Source: Lachnospiraceae bacterium (GTDB taxonomy: Bacteria > Bacillota > Clostridia > Lachnospirales > Lachnospiraceae). From it: DNA of 62,814 nt. A model generated the notes under the pieces. The model was not told the origin of the DNA and ran no database searches. It saw nothing but the letters and a program-made list of their open reading frames with translations. The translations under genes and the position numbers were made by a program. The stretch lies in assembly GCA_022774505.1 (NCBI GenBank), contig JALFLW010000069.1, positions 1 through 62,814 of the forward strand, written 5' to 3'. Position 1 is the first letter of the stretch, and every line of letters starts with the position of its first letter. Shown one piece after another: positions 60,811 to 62,814 of the stretch.

Positions 60811-62814
60811 CTATCCCTGATACCTTATTCTTTCAACCAGCGTTTCCTTTTTCAGATTACTGCTTAAAACGCAGGAAAGTACAATCTGCAACAGACCGAC
60901 CAAAAAAATCATAATAAAAATTGGTACGATTGGAACATGATAGATATTTATTCCAAATATTCCCATATGTTTTGCATAGGAAAAAAGTGCATAGCCGAGC
61001 GGCAGACCAATGATCAAGGCTATACATATGGTGCCAACCGTAAAAATCAGTCCCTGTAACTGCAGGCATAAATTTAATTGTTTATTTGTCATACCCACAG
61101 CCTGTAATATACCATATTCCTGCTTTTTTGTCGTAATATTCATGATCATGGTATTCGCCATATTCATAAACCCGATGAGTCCTACAATAGCCATAAACAG
61201 ATAACAGCCAAGCTTCATCATGCTGCTTGCAAATTCGGCAGATTGTAACTGCGCATGATACGTATCCATTTTTATATGCGAAGTATTAGAAATCAAAGTA
61301 TTCAGACTTTGTTCTACAGATGCCACATCTTTTTTATCACATTCCACCCACAGATAGCCATAGGCTGTTCCTCTCGGATTCATGGAACGATATACACCTT
61401 CCGGAATGACAAGATAAGTGTCCGCACTTACAAAAGATCCTGCAATCTTTCCCTGATAGGTATAGGTTCCACTTCCATTCTCAAAGTCAAATGCAATGGA
61501 TTCACCCGGAGCATATCCATCTTGTTCCATCCACGTTGACCAGCCAAAGAAAATATCACCATTCTTTACCGCCTGATCATAGTCCATAGAGCCAATATCC
61601 CCTTCTTGGCGCATAAAATCAAAATCCTTTTTACTCACAATAACAGCCGGAAATCTTGTTCCGTTCAGATTTACAGAGACAATCTCTCTCGTCATGACAT
61701 CTGTTACTCCCGGAATGCTTTTGATTTCTTCAATCAGCGAATCATTCAATGGATCATCCGTCAGAATCGTATCCAGATTATTCTCCGGATATTTTTCATC
61801 ATACTCATCAGAATAGTCAAGCTGCAGTTCAAATTGTCCATGATTAACGGAAAGACGTGCTTCATGCTCCGTGTCAATATTTCCCACATAATTAGAGATA
61901 ATCACAAACAATACGCAAGAAAAACCCATTGTGAGGATAGTACCAATAGTTCTTTTGGGATTACCCGTTACATTTGCCATTGCCATAGAAAACACGGTGA
62001 CATTTTTTCTGCCATTTCGTTTTCCTTTTTTTTGTGTTTCTGCATTTTCTAAATACCGTGTTGCTTCGATAGGTGAAATCCGTGAAACAATTTTCATTGG
62101 TTTACGCAGTGCCAAAGCAACGGTAAGAAACGATACGAAAATACAGAGAAGCATAACAGGCAGAGAAAACAGAGGAACCTGCTGATTTTGAACTCCCATA
62201 GAGCCAGTTCCGGTTGATACAAGGTTCCCCTGTTCTACCAGCCAGTTAAAACCGCATTTTGCAATCAGAAAGCCAAAAAACAATCCAACTGGTATTGAAA
62301 AAAATGTCAAAAAAATGCCCTCTCTGAAGATCAGTTGTTTCATCTGCTTTTTTGTCGCTCCCAGAGCCTTGATTTTTCCATACTCCTGTATCTTGTTGGC
62401 AATACCGACCTGAAAAATATTATAAATAACCACAACAGAGAAAAGTACAATTGCAAGAATCAAAACCCCGCATACCGCAATCATTTCATAACTCGGCTGC
62501 AAGACCCATTGCAGATAGAGATCATTGACTATAACGTTTTTTTCTTCGATCCCACAAGCTGCTGCAATCTGCTTTATAACCGAATCAATATTATTCATAG
62601 ATACATTTGCAGAATCATTTAAAGTAAAATAAATATTATACTGTCTGTCATTCTCTGCGACGTGCTCATCATAAAACTCCTGTGACCCGAAAGCAACATA
62701 AGATGCCTCGATGGTATACTCATCCCGATCATATAGGATTCCGCTGACAACAAATTCTTCCGGCTTATATTCTGACTGCATCCCTGCGCGGTAATCCAGT
62801 GTAACCGTATCTCC
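60811..62814 (-). CDS. FtsX/MacB-family ABC transporter permease, 5' end outside the window
   Basis: At least 668 residues; the frame is open to base 62814 (GDTVTLDYRAG precedes the first ATG at 62781). It has two FtsX domains: about residues 100-215 (VVIYNIFQVGIANKIQEYGKIKALGATKKQMKQLIFREGIF) and a C-terminal one (ITTKKQEYGILQAVGMTNKQLNLCL), with a large extracellular domain between. The arrangement fits BceB/MacB-like permeases that extrude peptides or lipoproteins. The ATPase gene should lie beyond the edge. Confidence 0.9.
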   Translation of the reverse strand, partial: GDTVTLDYRAGMQSEYKPEEFVVSGILYDRDEYTIEASYVAFGSQEFYDEHVAENDRQYNIYFTLNDSANVSMNNIDSVIKQIAAACGIEEKNVIVNDLYLQWVLQPSYEMIAVCGVLILAIVLFSVVVIYNIFQVGIANKIQEYGKIKALGATKKQMKQLIFREGIFLTFFSIPVGLFFGFLIAKCGFNWLVEQGNLVSTGTGSMGVQNQQVPLFSLPVMLLCIFVSFLTVALALRKPMKIVSRISPIEATRYLENAETQKKGKRNGRKNVTVFSMAMANVTGNPKRTIGTILTMGFSCVLFVIISNYVGNIDTEHEARLSVNHGQFELQLDYSDEYDEKYPENNLDTILTDDPLNDSLIEEIKSIPGVTDVMTREIVSVNLNGTRFPAVIVSKKDFDFMRQEGDIGSMDYDQAVKNGDIFFGWSTWMEQDGYAPGESIAFDFENGSGTYTYQGKIAGSFVSADTYLVIPEGVYRSMNPRGTAYGYLWVECDKKDVASVEQSLNTLISNTSHIKMDTYHAQLQSAEFASSMMKLGCYLFMAIVGLIGFMNMANTMIMNITTKKQEYGILQAVGMTNKQLNLCLQLQGLIFTVGTICIALIIGLPLGYALFSYAKHMGIFGINIYHVPIVPIFIMIFLVGLLQIVLSCVLSSNLKKETLVERIRYQG

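Overview
The window looks like chromosome of a spore-forming, low-to-mid GC Firmicute of the Lachnospiraceae type (gut Clostridia). Grounds: gerW/ytfI-like, SpoIIM-like and CbxX-type AAA genes, an LCP protein, a 1.4 kb-codon double-ATPase 2-hydroxyacyl-CoA dehydratase activator, a PFL/ACT pair, and secreted Lys-rich proteins with Big2 and FN3-like domains. Most genes are on the minus strand in tight operons with 1-4 nt overlaps and good Shine-Dalgarno (SD) sites. The genus is inferred only.

Layout. 1-4017: two secreted surface proteins (the first is cut by the window edge). 4184-6251: plus-strand promoter, sigma-70-like regulator and mutY. 6260-11091: a gliding-type (GldA/GldF/GldG-like) ABC exporter with a DUF4340 partner. 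11248-17889: cyclophilin, a membrane-anchored peptide-binding-like protein, a SpoIIM-like protein, coaE, polA and an anti-sigma-like zinc finger. 17917-18128: a copy of a 92-nt dispersed repeat and tRNA-Leu(CAA).

18180-21261 is an AT-rich accessory island. It carries an XRE repressor, a frameshifted ImmA-type protease, an unusual structured leader with two tandem copies of a folded element, and a tightly coupled three-gene cassette: DUF4417 protein, LHH-family nuclease toxin with a Gly-rich GYxGGFG leader, and a SUKH (SMI1/KNR4) immunity protein. This is the best candidate for an undescribed system in the window.

21325-33227 returns to core genes: secreted protein, cheY-like regulator, NUDIX hydrolase, a PBP/FtsW-RodA pair, U32 peptidase, a ZapA-like coiled-coil protein, coaD, rsmD, AAA ATPase, rpmB. 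33352-41428: gerW, DUF2953 (ytfI-like), two uncharacterised genes, a very large two-module glycosyltransferase, a rhomboid-like zinc-ribbon membrane protein and a LysM protein. 41606-45832 is the dehydratase activator, followed by two tandem copies of the 92-nt repeat. 46156-54911: CPBP protease, aminotransferase, LCP ligase, PFL, ACT, YycJ-like MBL hydrolase and an FtsA-like protein. 55169-62814: small secreted protein, MATE exporter, TauE/SafE permease, class II aldolase, biotin synthase under a clear BirA-type operator, a DUF1848 remnant and a FtsX/MacB-type permease running off the end.
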